Shown in pieces: positions 18,620 through 27,727 of a stretch of 64,000 nucleotides of DNA. The notes under the pieces were generated by a model, which saw nothing but the letters and a program-made list of their open reading frames with translations, had not been told where the DNA came from and did not search any database. How positions within the stretch are numbered: the first letter of the stretch is position 1; each line of letters starts with the position of its first letter. A program made the position numbers and the translations under genes. The DNA is from Helicobacter pylori (GTDB lineage Bacteria > Campylobacterota > Campylobacteria > Campylobacterales > Helicobacteraceae): positions 248,001 to 312,000 of the forward strand of contig NZ_CP011487.1 of the NCBI RefSeq assembly GCF_001653475.1, written 5' to 3'.

Positions 18620-20299
18620 ATGATTTTTGGGGATTTTAAATATCAAAAAAGGGTTAAAAAACTCACAGCCACTAATCTTAATGAGCTTAAAAACGCCCTG
18701 GATTTCATCTCTCAAAATAGGGGGAATGGGTATTTTGTGGGGTATCTTTTATATGAAGCGCGCTTAGCGTTTTTAGATGAAACTTTTCAAAGCCAAACCC
18801 CTTTTTTGTATTTTGAACAATTTTTAGAAAGAAAAAAATATTCTTTAGAGCCTTTAAAAGAGCATGCGTTTTACCCTAAAATCCATAGCTCTTTAGATCA
18901 AAAAACTTATTTCAAGCAGTTTAAAGCCGTTAAAGAGCGTCTCAAAAACGGCGATACCTATCAAGTGAATCTCACAATGGATTTATTTTTAGACACTAAA
19001 GCCAAGCTAGAGCGCGTTTTTAAGGAAGTGATACACAACCAAAACACGCCTTTTAAAGCTTTTATAGAAAATGAGTTTAGGAGCGTTTTAAGCTTTTCAC
19101 CGGAATTGTTTTTTGAATTAGAGTTTTTAGATACAGCGATTAAGATTATTACAAAACCCATGAAAGGCACGATCGCTCGCTCAAATAATCCTTTAACAGA
19201 TGAAAAAAACCGATTGTTTTTGCAAAATGATGACAAAAATAGAAGTGAAAATGTGATGATTGTGGATTTACTGCGTAACGATTTGAGCCGTTTAGCCTTG
19301 AAAAATAGCGTGAAAGTCAATCAATTGTTTGAAATCATCAGCTTGTCTAGCGTGCATCAAATGATAAGCGAGATTGAAGCCCAATTGCCCCTAAAAACAA
19401 GCTTGTTTGAGATTTTTAAGGCGTTGTTCCCTTGCGGCTCTGTGACCGGATGCCCTAAAATAAAAACCATGCAAATCATTGAAAGTTTAGAAAAACGCCC
19501 TAGGGGGGTGTATTGCGGAGCGATAGGCATGGTTGAAGAAAAAAAAGCCCTTTTTAGCGTGCCTATCCGCACTTTAGAAAAAAGAGCGCATGAAAATTTT
19601 TTGCATTTAGGGGTAGGGAGTGGGGTAACTTATAAAAGTAAAGCGCCAAAAGAATATGAAGAGAGCTTTTTAAAATCCTTTTTTGTGATGCCCAAAATAG
19701 AATTTGAGATTGTAGAGACGATGAAAATTATCAAAAAGGATCAAAAATTAGAGATTAATAATAAAAACGCCCATAAAGAACGCTTAATGAATAGCGCCCA
19801 ATATTTTAATTTTAAACATGATGAAAATCTTTTAGACTTTGAATTGGAAAAAGAAGGGGTTTTAAGGGTTTTACTCAATAAAAAGGGCAAGCTCATTAAA
19901 GAATACAAAACCTTAGAGCCTTTAAAAAGCCTAGAAATTCGTTTGAGTGAAGCCCCCATTGATAAACACAATGATTTTTTATACCACAAGACCACTTATG
20001 CCCCTTTTTATCAAAACGCTCGAATACTCATTAAAAAAGGCGTTATTTTTGATGAAATCTTTTATAACCAGGATTTGGAACTCACTGAGGGCGCTAGGAG
20101 CAATCTTATTTTAGAAATTCATAACAGGCTTTTAACCCCTTATTTTAGTGCGGGCGCGTTAAACGGGACGGGTGTGATGGGATTGTTAAAAAAGGGTCTT
20201 GTTGATCATGCCCCTTTAAAATTACAAGACTTGCAAAGAGCGGCCAAAATCTATTGCATTAATGCGCTATATGGCTTAGTGGAAGTGAAAATAAAATAA
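18620..20299 (+). CDS. pabB: Aminodeoxychorismate synthase component I fused to aminodeoxychorismate lyase (PabB-PabC)
   Basis: A bifunctional p-aminobenzoate synthesis enzyme for folate. Residues about 1-365 are the chorismate-binding domain, with MKGTIARS, the NVMIVDLLRNDLSRLA block and the signature CGSVTGCPKIKTMQIIE. Residues about 380-559 form a PLP class IV lyase-like domain, with the PLP lysine in FLYHKTTYA, ELTEGARSNL and SAGALNGTGVMG. Fusion makes the whole chorismate-to-pABA route, apart from the glutaminase PabA, one protein. It starts directly after the previous stop (TAAATG), so translation is probably coupled. It corresponds to HP0293. Confidence 0.93.
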   Translation: MIFGDFKYQKRVKKLTATNLNELKNALDFISQNRGNGYFVGYLLYEARLAFLDETFQSQTPFLYFEQFLERKKYSLEPLKEHAFYPKIHSSLDQKTYFKQFKAVKERLKNGDTYQVNLTMDLFLDTKAKLERVFKEVIHNQNTPFKAFIENEFRSVLSFSPELFFELEFLDTAIKIITKPMKGTIARSNNPLTDEKNRLFLQNDDKNRSENVMIVDLLRNDLSRLALKNSVKVNQLFEIISLSSVHQMISEIEAQLPLKTSLFEIFKALFPCGSVTGCPKIKTMQIIESLEKRPRGVYCGAIGMVEEKKALFSVPIRTLEKRAHENFLHLGVGSGVTYKSKAPKEYEESFLKSFFVMPKIEFEIVETMKIIKKDQKLEINNKNAHKERLMNSAQYFNFKHDENLLDFELEKEGVLRVLLNKKGKLIKEYKTLEPLKSLEIRLSEAPIDKHNDFLYHKTTYAPFYQNARILIKKGVIFDEIFYNQDLELTEGARSNLILEIHNRLLTPYFSAGALNGTGVMGLLKKGLVDHAPLKLQDLQRAAKIYCINALYGLVEVKIK

Positions 20300-20499
20300 C
20301 CATCAAAATAGAGCGACTAAAACCTCATTTTTTAGAAATAGGTTACCAAATAAAGCAAAAAAGTTAAAACCCGCCCACAATCATCATAATAATTAAAGTT
20401 TTCATATTCATTATAGATCCATTTACACAATTATTTTATAAATTCAAACAGAGGGTTTGTAGGAACTCTCATCAAAAAACAAGGAGTTATAGTTATAAC
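20300..20499 (+). promoter_or_regulatory. amiE upstream regulatory region
   Basis: This 200-base gene-free stretch is very AT-rich in its centre. TATAGAT-like and TATTTTATAAATT -10-like segments lie around 20412-20441, and an ATCATAATAATTAAAG segment near 20384 loosely resembles an AT-rich metal-regulator site. Published control of amiE by NikR and ArsR makes such sites expected, but I cannot fix an operator by eye. Confidence 0.4.
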
Positions 20500-21519
20500 A
20501 TGAGACATGGAGATATTAGTAGCAGCCCAGATACTGTGGGTGTAGCGGTAGTTAATTATAAGATGCCTAGACTCCACACTAAAGAAGAGGTGTTGGAAAA
20601 TTGTCGCAATATCGCTAAGGTGATTGGTGGGGTCAAACAGGGTCTACCTGGGTTGGATCTGATTATTTTCCCCGAATACAGCACGCATGGGATTATGTAT
20701 GACAGACAAGAAATGTTTGACACAGCTGCAAGCGTTCCTGGAGAAGAAACCGCAATCCTTGCTGAGGCTTGTAAGAAAAACAAGGTTTGGGGAGTGTTCT
20801 CTTTGACTGGTGAAAAACACGAGCAAGCTAACAAGAATCCCTATAATACTTTGATTCTTGTCAATGATAAGGGTGAGATCGTGCAAAAATACCGCAAAAT
20901 CTTGCCTTGGTGTCCTATTGAATGCTGGTATCCTGGGGATAAAACTTATGTGGTTGATGGGCCTAAGGGCTTGAAAGTTTCTTTGATTATTTGCGATGAT
21001 GGTAACTACCCTGAAATTTGGCGCGATTGTGCGATGCGTGGGGCAGAACTCATTGTGCGCTGTCAAGGTTACATGTATCCTGCTAAGGAGCAACAAATTG
21101 CGATAGTGAAAGCTATGGCGTGGGCTAATCAATGTTATGTAGCGGTAGCGAATGCGACCGGCTTTGATGGGGTGTATTCCTATTTCGGGCATTCTAGCAT
21201 TATTGGTTTTGACGGGCATACTTTGGGCGAATGTGGGGAAGAAGAAAATGGTCTTCAATACGCTCAGCTTTCTGTGCAACAAATCCGTGATGCGAGAAAA
21301 TACGACCAAAGCCAAAACCAACTTTTCAAACTCTTACACAGAGGTTATAGTGGGGTTTTTGCTAGTGGTGATGGGGATAAGGGTGTGGCGGAATGCCCTT
21401 TTGAGTTCTATAAAACTTGGGTTAATGACCCCAAAAAAGCTCAAGAAAATGTAGAAAAATTCACTCGCCCAAGCGTGGGTGTGGCCGCTTGTCCTGTAGG
21501 CGATTTGCCCACGAAATAA
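20500..21519 (+). CDS. amiE: Aliphatic amidase AmiE
   Basis: A nitrilase-superfamily amidase that hydrolyses short aliphatic amides to acid and ammonia, in the cytoplasm. The 339 residues match characterised AmiE. The triad is visible as Glu in [11 protein letters not shown] (about 60), Lys in KYRKILPW (about 134) and Cys in [12 protein letters not shown] (about 166). The AAGGAG site at 20481 is 13 bases from the ATG, an unusually long spacing. Expression is known to respond to acid and nickel (ArsRS, NikR) and to urease loss, consistent with nitrogen and acid homeostasis. The gene has its own 200-base upstream region and converges on flgL. It corresponds to HP0294. Confidence 0.97.
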   Translation: MRHGDISSSPDTVGVAVVNYKMPRLHTKEEVLENCRNIAKVIGGVKQGLPGLDLIIFPEYSTHGIMYDRQEMFDTAASVPGEETAILAEACKKNKVWGVFSLTGEKHEQANKNPYNTLILVNDKGEIVQKYRKILPWCPIECWYPGDKTYVVDGPKGLKVSLIICDDGNYPEIWRDCAMRGAELIVRCQGYMYPAKEQQIAIVKAMAWANQCYVAVANATGFDGVYSYFGHSSIIGFDGHTLGECGEEENGLQYAQLSVQQIRDARKYDQSQNQLFKLLHRGYSGVFASGDGDKGVAECPFEFYKTWVNDPKKAQENVEKFTRPSVGVAACPVGDLPTK

Positions 21520-21614
21520 AGGGCAAAAGGAGGGGGGCTTCATAGAAACTTAAAAGCGATTTTAATGTCTCTTTTAAATGTCTCTTTTTAGAACGCTTAA
21601 AAACCACCAAAAGA

Positions 21615-24101
21615 TTACAAATATTTCGTTAAAGACAAATTATTGATTTTGTTCGTGGAAGCCAACACGGCGTTATAGTTGTTAGTGAGATTGGAAAATT
21701 TATTGTAAGTTTCTGCCATATCAGCACCAGTCGTTTCCCCACGAATGCTTTGAACTTGCGTTTTTAAAACTTCATTACGCCTGATAATGTTTTCAAACGC
21801 CTTACCATGAGTGCCGTTTTTAGCGATCATTTTTTCTATGTGATCGCTCAAGTGATCTATAAGGGTGATGCCGTTTTGAATGCCTAAATTACGCATGTCG
21901 CTAGAATAAGTATCCCCTAAAGCGTCCGGGCGATAAATCCCTTTCCTTACAGAAGTGATGATATTTTCTAATTGATCAAAAAAATTCACGCTTGGCTTGT
22001 CAATAATTAGAGCGTTATTGGCGTTTAATTTAAGGCTTGGTTTGTCGCTGTGCAAGGCGTTTTGAGAAAAATCATTCGCGTCTTTATCAAAAAACATGAA
22101 CTGCATTTTGGTGTTTGAATGCATGTTGTCTTGGATAATGACTTTTCCCTCTTCATTCAAATTAACAGAAAGGTTGTCTTTAGCTTGTTTTAACAATTCA
22201 ATAAATCGCTCCTTGCTTTCTTTTGAAGTAGGGTTATCGCTGATTTGTTGGTAGATTGTAGGGTCAGTATTGCTGTAATTGAGCGCGATACTCATCGCAT
22301 CCATAAGTTGCCTGTAAGTGACTTCATTGGGTTTAGAAGCTTGAATATCAGCGGTTGTGGGGTCATAAAGCGGGATTTTAATGCCATTAGGCAAACTCAA
22401 AAAAGCCCCATTATTATCCAAGATCATTTGCACTTTTAAAAACAAGCCATTCACATCGTTTAATTTCATGTTGAAAACGCTGTTTTCTAAATTCCCCTTA
22501 GAGACTTCACTCAGTTTAGTAGAGCCATTAGCCGCGCCATTTTGAGCGATTTGAGCGGCATTGCTTTTTAATTTTGCCCCTTCTTTATTGAAATAGGTTT
22601 TTTGGTATTCGCTCGCATTATTAGTAGGGATACCGGCCACTTCTAGCCCTTTTTGGTCTAAGGTGCTTAAAACCAAAGAAATAGGCGATTGGTTAGAAGA
22701 ATTGTCAATGATCCTCAAACGCCCATTTGTTTCAATTTCCACATCCACTTCATTATTAAAGCGTTCTTTAATCGCATCTTTCAAATCTTTAATCGTAGAA
22801 TTTTTCACATCCAAAAGAATGGGAATATCCAAACCAATAGGGAGATTTGGGATTTTAATAGCGCTTGAATTGTCCAAACGGCTGGCATTGATTTTTAAAG
22901 TTTCCACGCTATTGCCAAAAATCTCGCTCAATTTAGTGTTTTTGTTGGCTAAAACATTGTCTTTAGTTACAAACACGCTAGGGATTTCAAGCGTTTTAGG
23001 ATTATACATGTTGGGCACCGCTTTAACTTGGCTCAAGCTCCTATCAGTTACAAACGCGCTTTTGACATATTCAGTAACCCTTTTACCGCTCGAACGCAAG
23101 GCGTCTAAATCATCAAAATCCCCATCGCTAGAGATCAAATGAAAATCCAAATTTTCACTGCCAGGCGTTAGGTCTTTAATCTCAATTTGCCCCCAATTAT
23201 TCAAACTCACATCCACGACTTTATTTTGCGAAGTGTTCCCGTAAGCATGACCGATTTTATCCAACAAATCGCTCACTTTAGTCGCGCTTTCTCGATTTTG
23301 ATAAGCTTTATCCAGCGCGAATTTTTCTTTAAAACTAGAGCCATCAGGCCTAATGCCTTGCAAATAAAAAAACTCTTTAGGGTCATTGGTGGGGTCTTTA
23401 TCGTTATCGCCGATAAGTTCTCGCAAGGTATCGCTGGGTTTAATAAAAACTTCTTCAGGTAATGAAGAATGCTCTAAAGCGTCCATCACATCAGGGTGGA
23501 GCTTGTTTTGATTGAATAATTTAATGTTGGTGGTGATGAGTTTGTGCTTGTCTTTATCTGTGCCTAAAAACAAATCTTGCCCACTGATATTATAAGGCAC
23601 AAGGTTATCAGAGCTGATTAGTGCGTTTAAATCTTCGCCATTGCCATGGTATTTCCCTTCGCTATCAATGGGAGGTCTATCCACCTTGCTGCCCCCGAAT
23701 AAAAATTCCCCCCCTATAGAGGTGTTAGCGACATTCATCATATGCTCCCTCAAGCGTTCCAAATCGTTAGCGATAGCGGTGCGAGAAGTTTCTGAATGCA
23801 CATCGTTAGCGGATTGGATGAGCTTGGTTTTAAAAGCCTCCATCGTTTTAGAAAATTCTTGCAAGGCTTTGTCGGTATTGAGCGTTGAAGTGTAAGCGTT
23901 TTGAGCCACATCAATGCCTTGATCTAAGGTGTTTTCTTCGTATTGGAATTTTAAATTCTGGTTGTTAATGCCGCTGTTTTGATAACCATAACGGATTTTT
24001 AGCCCTGAAGCTATCTGCGTGTTAGCGTCGTTGATTTTGTTTTGTAAAGCGTTTTGATAGTTGTTCATTTGGTTGTATTTCGAGCCAAAGGTAACGCGCA
24101 T
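21615..24101 (-). CDS. flgL: Flagellar hook-filament junction protein FlgL (HAP3), enlarged epsilonproteobacterial form
   Basis: FlgL joins hook to filament outside the cell. It has 828 residues, far longer than the roughly 300 of enteric FlgL. The flagellin-like N-terminal coiled coil (FGSKYNQMNNYQNALQNKI) and C-terminal coiled coil (ending NNYNAVLASTNKINNLSL) flank a large central insertion of surface domains. The open frame continues upstream to 24155, but ATG 24101 is chosen because AAGGA lies 8 bases before it and the sequence then starts MRVTFGSKYN. A sigma54-type promoter sits upstream, as expected for a middle flagellar gene. It corresponds to HP0295. Confidence 0.93.
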   Translation of the reverse strand: MRVTFGSKYNQMNNYQNALQNKINDANTQIASGLKIRYGYQNSGINNQNLKFQYEENTLDQGIDVAQNAYTSTLNTDKALQEFSKTMEAFKTKLIQSANDVHSETSRTAIANDLERLREHMMNVANTSIGGEFLFGGSKVDRPPIDSEGKYHGNGEDLNALISSDNLVPYNISGQDLFLGTDKDKHKLITTNIKLFNQNKLHPDVMDALEHSSLPEEVFIKPSDTLRELIGDNDKDPTNDPKEFFYLQGIRPDGSSFKEKFALDKAYQNRESATKVSDLLDKIGHAYGNTSQNKVVDVSLNNWGQIEIKDLTPGSENLDFHLISSDGDFDDLDALRSSGKRVTEYVKSAFVTDRSLSQVKAVPNMYNPKTLEIPSVFVTKDNVLANKNTKLSEIFGNSVETLKINASRLDNSSAIKIPNLPIGLDIPILLDVKNSTIKDLKDAIKERFNNEVDVEIETNGRLRIIDNSSNQSPISLVLSTLDQKGLEVAGIPTNNASEYQKTYFNKEGAKLKSNAAQIAQNGAANGSTKLSEVSKGNLENSVFNMKLNDVNGLFLKVQMILDNNGAFLSLPNGIKIPLYDPTTADIQASKPNEVTYRQLMDAMSIALNYSNTDPTIYQQISDNPTSKESKERFIELLKQAKDNLSVNLNEEGKVIIQDNMHSNTKMQFMFFDKDANDFSQNALHSDKPSLKLNANNALIIDKPSVNFFDQLENIITSVRKGIYRPDALGDTYSSDMRNLGIQNGITLIDHLSDHIEKMIAKNGTHGKAFENIIRRNEVLKTQVQSIRGETTGADMAETYNKFSNLTNNYNAVLASTNKINNLSLTKYL

Positions 24102-24132
24102 GATCAAATCCTTGATTGGTTTTTTAACAAAC

Positions 24133-24152
24133 AAGCTAAAAGTATTCCAAAA
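24133..24152 (-). promoter_or_regulatory. Sigma54 (RpoN) promoter of flgL
   Basis: On the minus strand the sequence TTTTGGAATACTTTTAGCTT has GG at 24148-24147 and GC at 24136-24135 separated by exactly 10 bases. This is the -24/-12 arrangement of RpoN promoters and matches the H. pylori form TTGGAA-N5-TTTGC well. It lies about 32 bases upstream of the chosen start. flgL is a known RpoN/FlgR-dependent gene. Confidence 0.8.
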
Positions 24153-24300
24153 CAAGTTGATAACAATGGTGAATGGTTTGAGTGGGGTAATAATGGCGGA
24201 TAATAATAATGGCGGATTAATATGGGGTTATTTTGAGTAAAAAAAATCTTTCAATATGAATTTAATTTAAATTTAAAGTTAAATTTTAGCAAATACTCAC

Positions 24301-24306
24301 TATAAT
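24301..24306 (+). promoter_or_regulatory. -10 box of rplU-rpmA
   Basis: TATAAT 46 bases before the rplU ATG, preceded by a run of AT-rich sequence (24258-24290) that could act as an UP-like element. AAGGAAG follows at about 24340 as the ribosome site. Confidence 0.65.
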
Positions 24307-24351
24307 AAGCGTTTATTTTAAAAAGAGCGTTCAATTTTTAAGGAAGTAGAA

Positions 24352-24666
24352 ATGTCATACGCAATATTCAAGCATGGCGGTAAGCAATATAAAGTCGTTG
24401 AAGGCGATATTGTTTTACTGGATAAAATGAATAAAGAGCCTAAGACTTTAGTGGAATTAGTGGAAGTGTTAGCCGTATCCAAGGAGGGCAAGCTCTCTTG
24501 CGGGAAACCCTTTGTGAATGGGGCTAAAATTGAAGCGGAAGTGATCAATGAAGGGCGTGGCAAAAAAGTCATCACTTTCAAAAAACGCCGCCGAAAAGAC
24601 AGCAAAACCAAGCGTGGTTTTAGAAGAGATTTCACTCGCGTTAGAATCACTAAAATTGTAGCATAA
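24352..24666 (+). CDS. rplU: 50S ribosomal protein L21
   Basis: 104 residues. [19 protein letters not shown] is the L21 N-terminus, and the basic [21 protein letters not shown] stretch is the rRNA-binding loop. It is a component of the large subunit. It is followed after 14 bases by rpmA, the universal L21-L27 pair, with AAGGAG before rpmA. It corresponds to HP0296. Confidence 0.98.
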   Translation: MSYAIFKHGGKQYKVVEGDIVLLDKMNKEPKTLVELVEVLAVSKEGKLSCGKPFVNGAKIEAEVINEGRGKKVITFKKRRRKDSKTKRGFRRDFTRVRITKIVA

Positions 24667-24680
24667 AGGAGTATTAAACA

Positions 24681-24947
24681 ATGGCACACAAGAAAGGTCA
24701 AGGGAGCACGCAGAATAACAGAGATTCTGCAGGAAGACGCTTAGGCGTGAAAAAATTTGGCTCAGAGTTTGTGAGAGCAGGGAATATTATCGTGCGCCAA
24801 AGAGGCACTAAAATGCATCCAGGTAATAATGTGGGCATGGGGAAAGACCATACCTTATACGCGCTCATAGATGGCGTTGTGAAGTTTGAGCATAAAGACA
24901 GAAACCGCAAGAAGGTTTCTGTGGTTAGTCAAAATTTTGGGGAGTAG
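24681..24947 (+). CDS. rpmA: 50S ribosomal protein L27
   Basis: 88 residues. [20 protein letters not shown] is the hallmark of L27, whose N-terminal tail reaches the peptidyl-transferase centre. No extra cleavable N-terminal extension of the Firmicutes kind is present. It is the second gene of the rplU-rpmA pair, with a hairpin 30 bases beyond its stop. It corresponds to HP0297. Confidence 0.98.
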
Positions 24948-24976
24948 CGTAACCTTTAAAGGTCAATTAAACTTTT

Positions 24977-24995
24977 AGGTGTTTGTTAAACACCT
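24977..24995 (+). terminator. Hairpin after rpmA
   Basis: AGGTGTTT-GTT-AAACACCT is a perfect 8-bp stem with a 3-base loop. No T-run follows, so it may be a weak terminator or a processing/stability hairpin between rpmA and dppA. Confidence 0.5.
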
Positions 24996-25014
24996 ATAAA
25001 CGCAATAAAATATT

Positions 25015-25020
25015 TATAAT
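25015..25020 (+). promoter_or_regulatory. -10 box of the dpp operon
   Basis: TATAAT in the context AATATTTATAATTTAG, 44 bases before the natural dppA ATG at 25064. It suggests that dppABCDF has its own promoter downstream of the rpmA hairpin. Confidence 0.6.
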
Positions 25021-25063
25021 TTAGATCTCTATCCTTTATAGAATTCGTTGTGGAGATTGGTTT

Positions 25064-26712
25064 ATGAATAATGTTTTTGTTAAGGGTTTGTTTTTTTTCT
25101 TTTGTTGTTTGGGTTCTTTTTGAAAGCTTCAGAAAGCCCAAACGCTACTCTTAATCCCTCTAAAGAAAGTGTTTCTGTTGAAGAGCAAAAGCGTTTTGGA
25201 GGCGTTTTAGTTTTTGCTAGAGGCGCTGATGGCTCAAGCATGGATCCTGCCTTAGTGACTGATGGCGAAAGCTATGTGGCAACGGGCAATATTTATGACA
25301 CGCTCGTGCAATTCAAATACGGCACCACAGAAATTGAACCGGCCTTAGCGACAAGCTGGGAAATATCCCCAGATGGTCTTGTATATACCTTTCATTTACG
25401 CAAAGGGGTTTATTTCCACCAGACGAAGTATTGGAATAAAAAAGTAGAGTTTAGCGCTAAAGATGTGCTGTTTTCGTTTGAGCGCCAGATGGATAAGGCT
25501 AAACGATACTATAGCCCAGGGGCTAAAAGCTATAAATACTGGGAAGGCATGGGCATGTCTCACATTATTAAGAGCATTGAAGCTTTAGATGATTACACGA
25601 TTAGATTCACCCTTAATGGGCCAGAAGCCCCATTTTTAGCCAATTTAGGCATGGACTTTTTGAGTATTTTGAGTAAGGATTACGCTGATTATTTAGAACA
25701 AAATAATAAAAAAGACGAGTTGGCTAAAAAACCTGTTGGGACAGGGCCTTTCAAATTCTTTTTGTGGAATAAAGATGAAAAAATCATTCTTTTAAAAAAT
25801 CAGGATTATTGGGGGCCTAAAGCTTATTTGGATAAGGTGGTGGTGCGCACCATTCCTAATTCTTCCACTCGCGCTTTGGCACTGCGGACCGGCGAAATCA
25901 TGCTCATGACCGGGCCTAATCTCAATGAAGTGGAGCAGTTAGAAAAACTTCCTAATGTCGTGGTGGATAAAAGCCCTGGACTAATCGCCAACTGGCTTTC
26001 ATTGAACACGCAAAAAAAGTATTTTAGCAACCCTTTGGTGCGTTTAGCTATCAATCATGCCATTAATGTGGATGATTACATTAAGGTGATTTATGAAGGC
26101 TTTGCCCAAAAAATGGTCAATCCTTTCCCGCCCACCATATGGGGTTATAACTACAGCATCAAACCCTATGAATACGATTTGAAAAAAGCTAAAGAGTTAT
26201 TGAAACAAGCGGGGTATCCTAACGGCTTTAAAACCACCATTTTTACCACTGCTACGCGTAACCCAAAAGGAGCGGTGTTCATACAGGCGAGCTTGGCTAA
26301 AATTGGCATTGATGTGAAAATTGAAGTGTATGAATGGGGGGCTTATTTGAAAAGAACGGGCTTAGGCGAGCATGAAATGGCGTTTGCAGGCTGGATGGCA
26401 GACATTGCGGATCCGGATAATTTCTTATACACCTTATGGAGCAAGCAAGCAGCCTCAGCTATACCCACTCAAAATGGTTCCTTTTATAAGAGCGACGCCT
26501 TTTCAGATCTTCTTTTAAAGGCTAAACGGGTTTTTGATCAAAAAGAGAGGGAAGCCCTTTATTTAAAGGCTCAAGAAATTATCCATAAAGATGCGCCTTA
26601 TGTCCCTTTAGCCTACCCTTATTCGGTGGTGCCGCACTTGTCTAAAGTTAAAGGCTATAAAACGACTGGAGTGAGCGTGAATCGCTTCTTCAAAGTGTAT
26701 ATAGAAAAGTAA
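25064..26712 (+). CDS. dppA: Dipeptide-binding periplasmic protein DppA, frameshifted within the signal peptide
   Basis: Solute-binding component of the dipeptide importer, SBP family 5: GGVLVFARGADGSSMDPAL, then the conserved VYTFHLRKGVYFH and KKPVGTGPFKF. The natural start, ATG 25064, has GGAG about 9 bases upstream. It reads MNNVFVKGLFFF, then goes out of frame at a T8 run (25091-25098) and ends at TGA 25121. One extra T would give GLFFFLLLFGFFLKAS, a normal signal peptide, and join the mature frame, for 549 residues in all. As it stands, the mature frame is open only from about 25102 (TTG, no ribosome site). The gene is either switched off by slippage or carries a sequencing error. It corresponds to HP0298. 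Confidence 0.88.
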
Positions 26713-26722
26713 AAGGGGTTGT

Positions 26723-27727
26723 ATGCTGAGTTTTATCATCAAGCGTATTTTGTGGGCGATCCCCACGCTGTTTGGGGTGAGTATCATTGTGTTTATGATG
26801 GTGCATTTAGTGCCAGGAGATCCGGCGTTAGTGATTTTAGGCGAAAAGGCCAATCAAGCCGCTATTGACGCTTTAAGGGAACAATTTGGTTTGAATAAGC
26901 CCTTGATAGAGCAGTATTTTTTCTTTATCAATAATGTGTTACATGGCAATTTTGGCACTTCTATCATGACCGGTGAGCCTGTGATGCATGAATTTTTGCA
27001 ACGATTCCCGGCTACGGTGGAATTGGCTTTGATCGCTCTGTTTATGGCTCTTGTTTTAGGTATCAGTGTTGGCGTGTTAGCCGCAATCAAACGCTATAGC
27101 GTATTTGATTATTCCAGCATGACTTTCGCTTTAGCCGGGATTTCTATGCCGGTGTTTTGGCTAGGGCTCATGCTGATTTATATCTTTAGCGTGCAATTGG
27201 GGTGGTTGCCTGTTTTTGGGCGCTTGAGCGATGTGTATTATTTAGATGGCCCCACAGGTTTTTATTTGATAGACAGCTTGATCGCAAGGGATTATGGGGC
27301 GTTTGTGGATACCATCAAGCACTTGATTTTGCCTAGCATTGTGTTAGCCACGGTTTCTACCGCTGTTATTGCCAGAATGACTCGCGCGAGCATGGCGGAA
27401 GTGTCTAAAGAAGATTATGTGCGCACCGCTAAAGCTAAGGGGTGTAGCTCCTTTAGGGTGATTTTTGTGCACACTTTGCGTAACGCCTTAATCCCTGTAA
27501 CGACTATCGCAGGCTTGATGTTGGCCGGGCTTTTAGGGGGGAGCATGATAACTGAAACGGTTTTCTCATGGCCTGGGATTGGTAAGTGGATCGTTAATGC
27601 GCTCAACCAGCGCGATTTCCCGATTATCCAGTCCATGTCTTTGATTATTGCCATGATGTATATTGGGGCTAATCTTTTGGTGGATATTTTATACGCTTTT
27701 ATTGATCCCAGAATAAGGTTGTCATAA
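26723..27727 (+). CDS. dppB: Dipeptide ABC transporter permease DppB
   Basis: 334 residues with six hydrophobic helices. The MLSFIIKRILWAIPTLFGVSIIVFMMVH start and the EAA loop EDYVRTAKAKGCSSFRVIFVHTLRNALIP are typical of DppB/OppB inner-membrane permeases. It has an AAAAGGGG ribosome site. Its last base overlaps the dppC ATG. It pairs with DppC to form the pore for peptides delivered by DppA. It corresponds to HP0299. Confidence 0.96.
   Translation: MLSFIIKRILWAIPTLFGVSIIVFMMVHLVPGDPALVILGEKANQAAIDALREQFGLNKPLIEQYFFFINNVLHGNFGTSIMTGEPVMHEFLQRFPATVELALIALFMALVLGISVGVLAAIKRYSVFDYSSMTFALAGISMPVFWLGLMLIYIFSVQLGWLPVFGRLSDVYYLDGPTGFYLIDSLIARDYGAFVDTIKHLILPSIVLATVSTAVIARMTRASMAEVSKEDYVRTAKAKGCSSFRVIFVHTLRNALIPVTTIAGLMLAGLLGGSMITETVFSWPGIGKWIVNALNQRDFPIIQSMSLIIAMMYIGANLLVDILYAFIDPRIRLS

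Noticed and set aside
20644..21321. 225-codon open frame antisense to amiE
   Set aside because: It lies wholly opposite a well-recognised gene, has no ribosome site and no recognisable domain.
24102..24155. Longer flgL start at 24155
   Set aside because: Those codons overlap the RpoN promoter, have no ribosome site, and the residues do not resemble FlgL.
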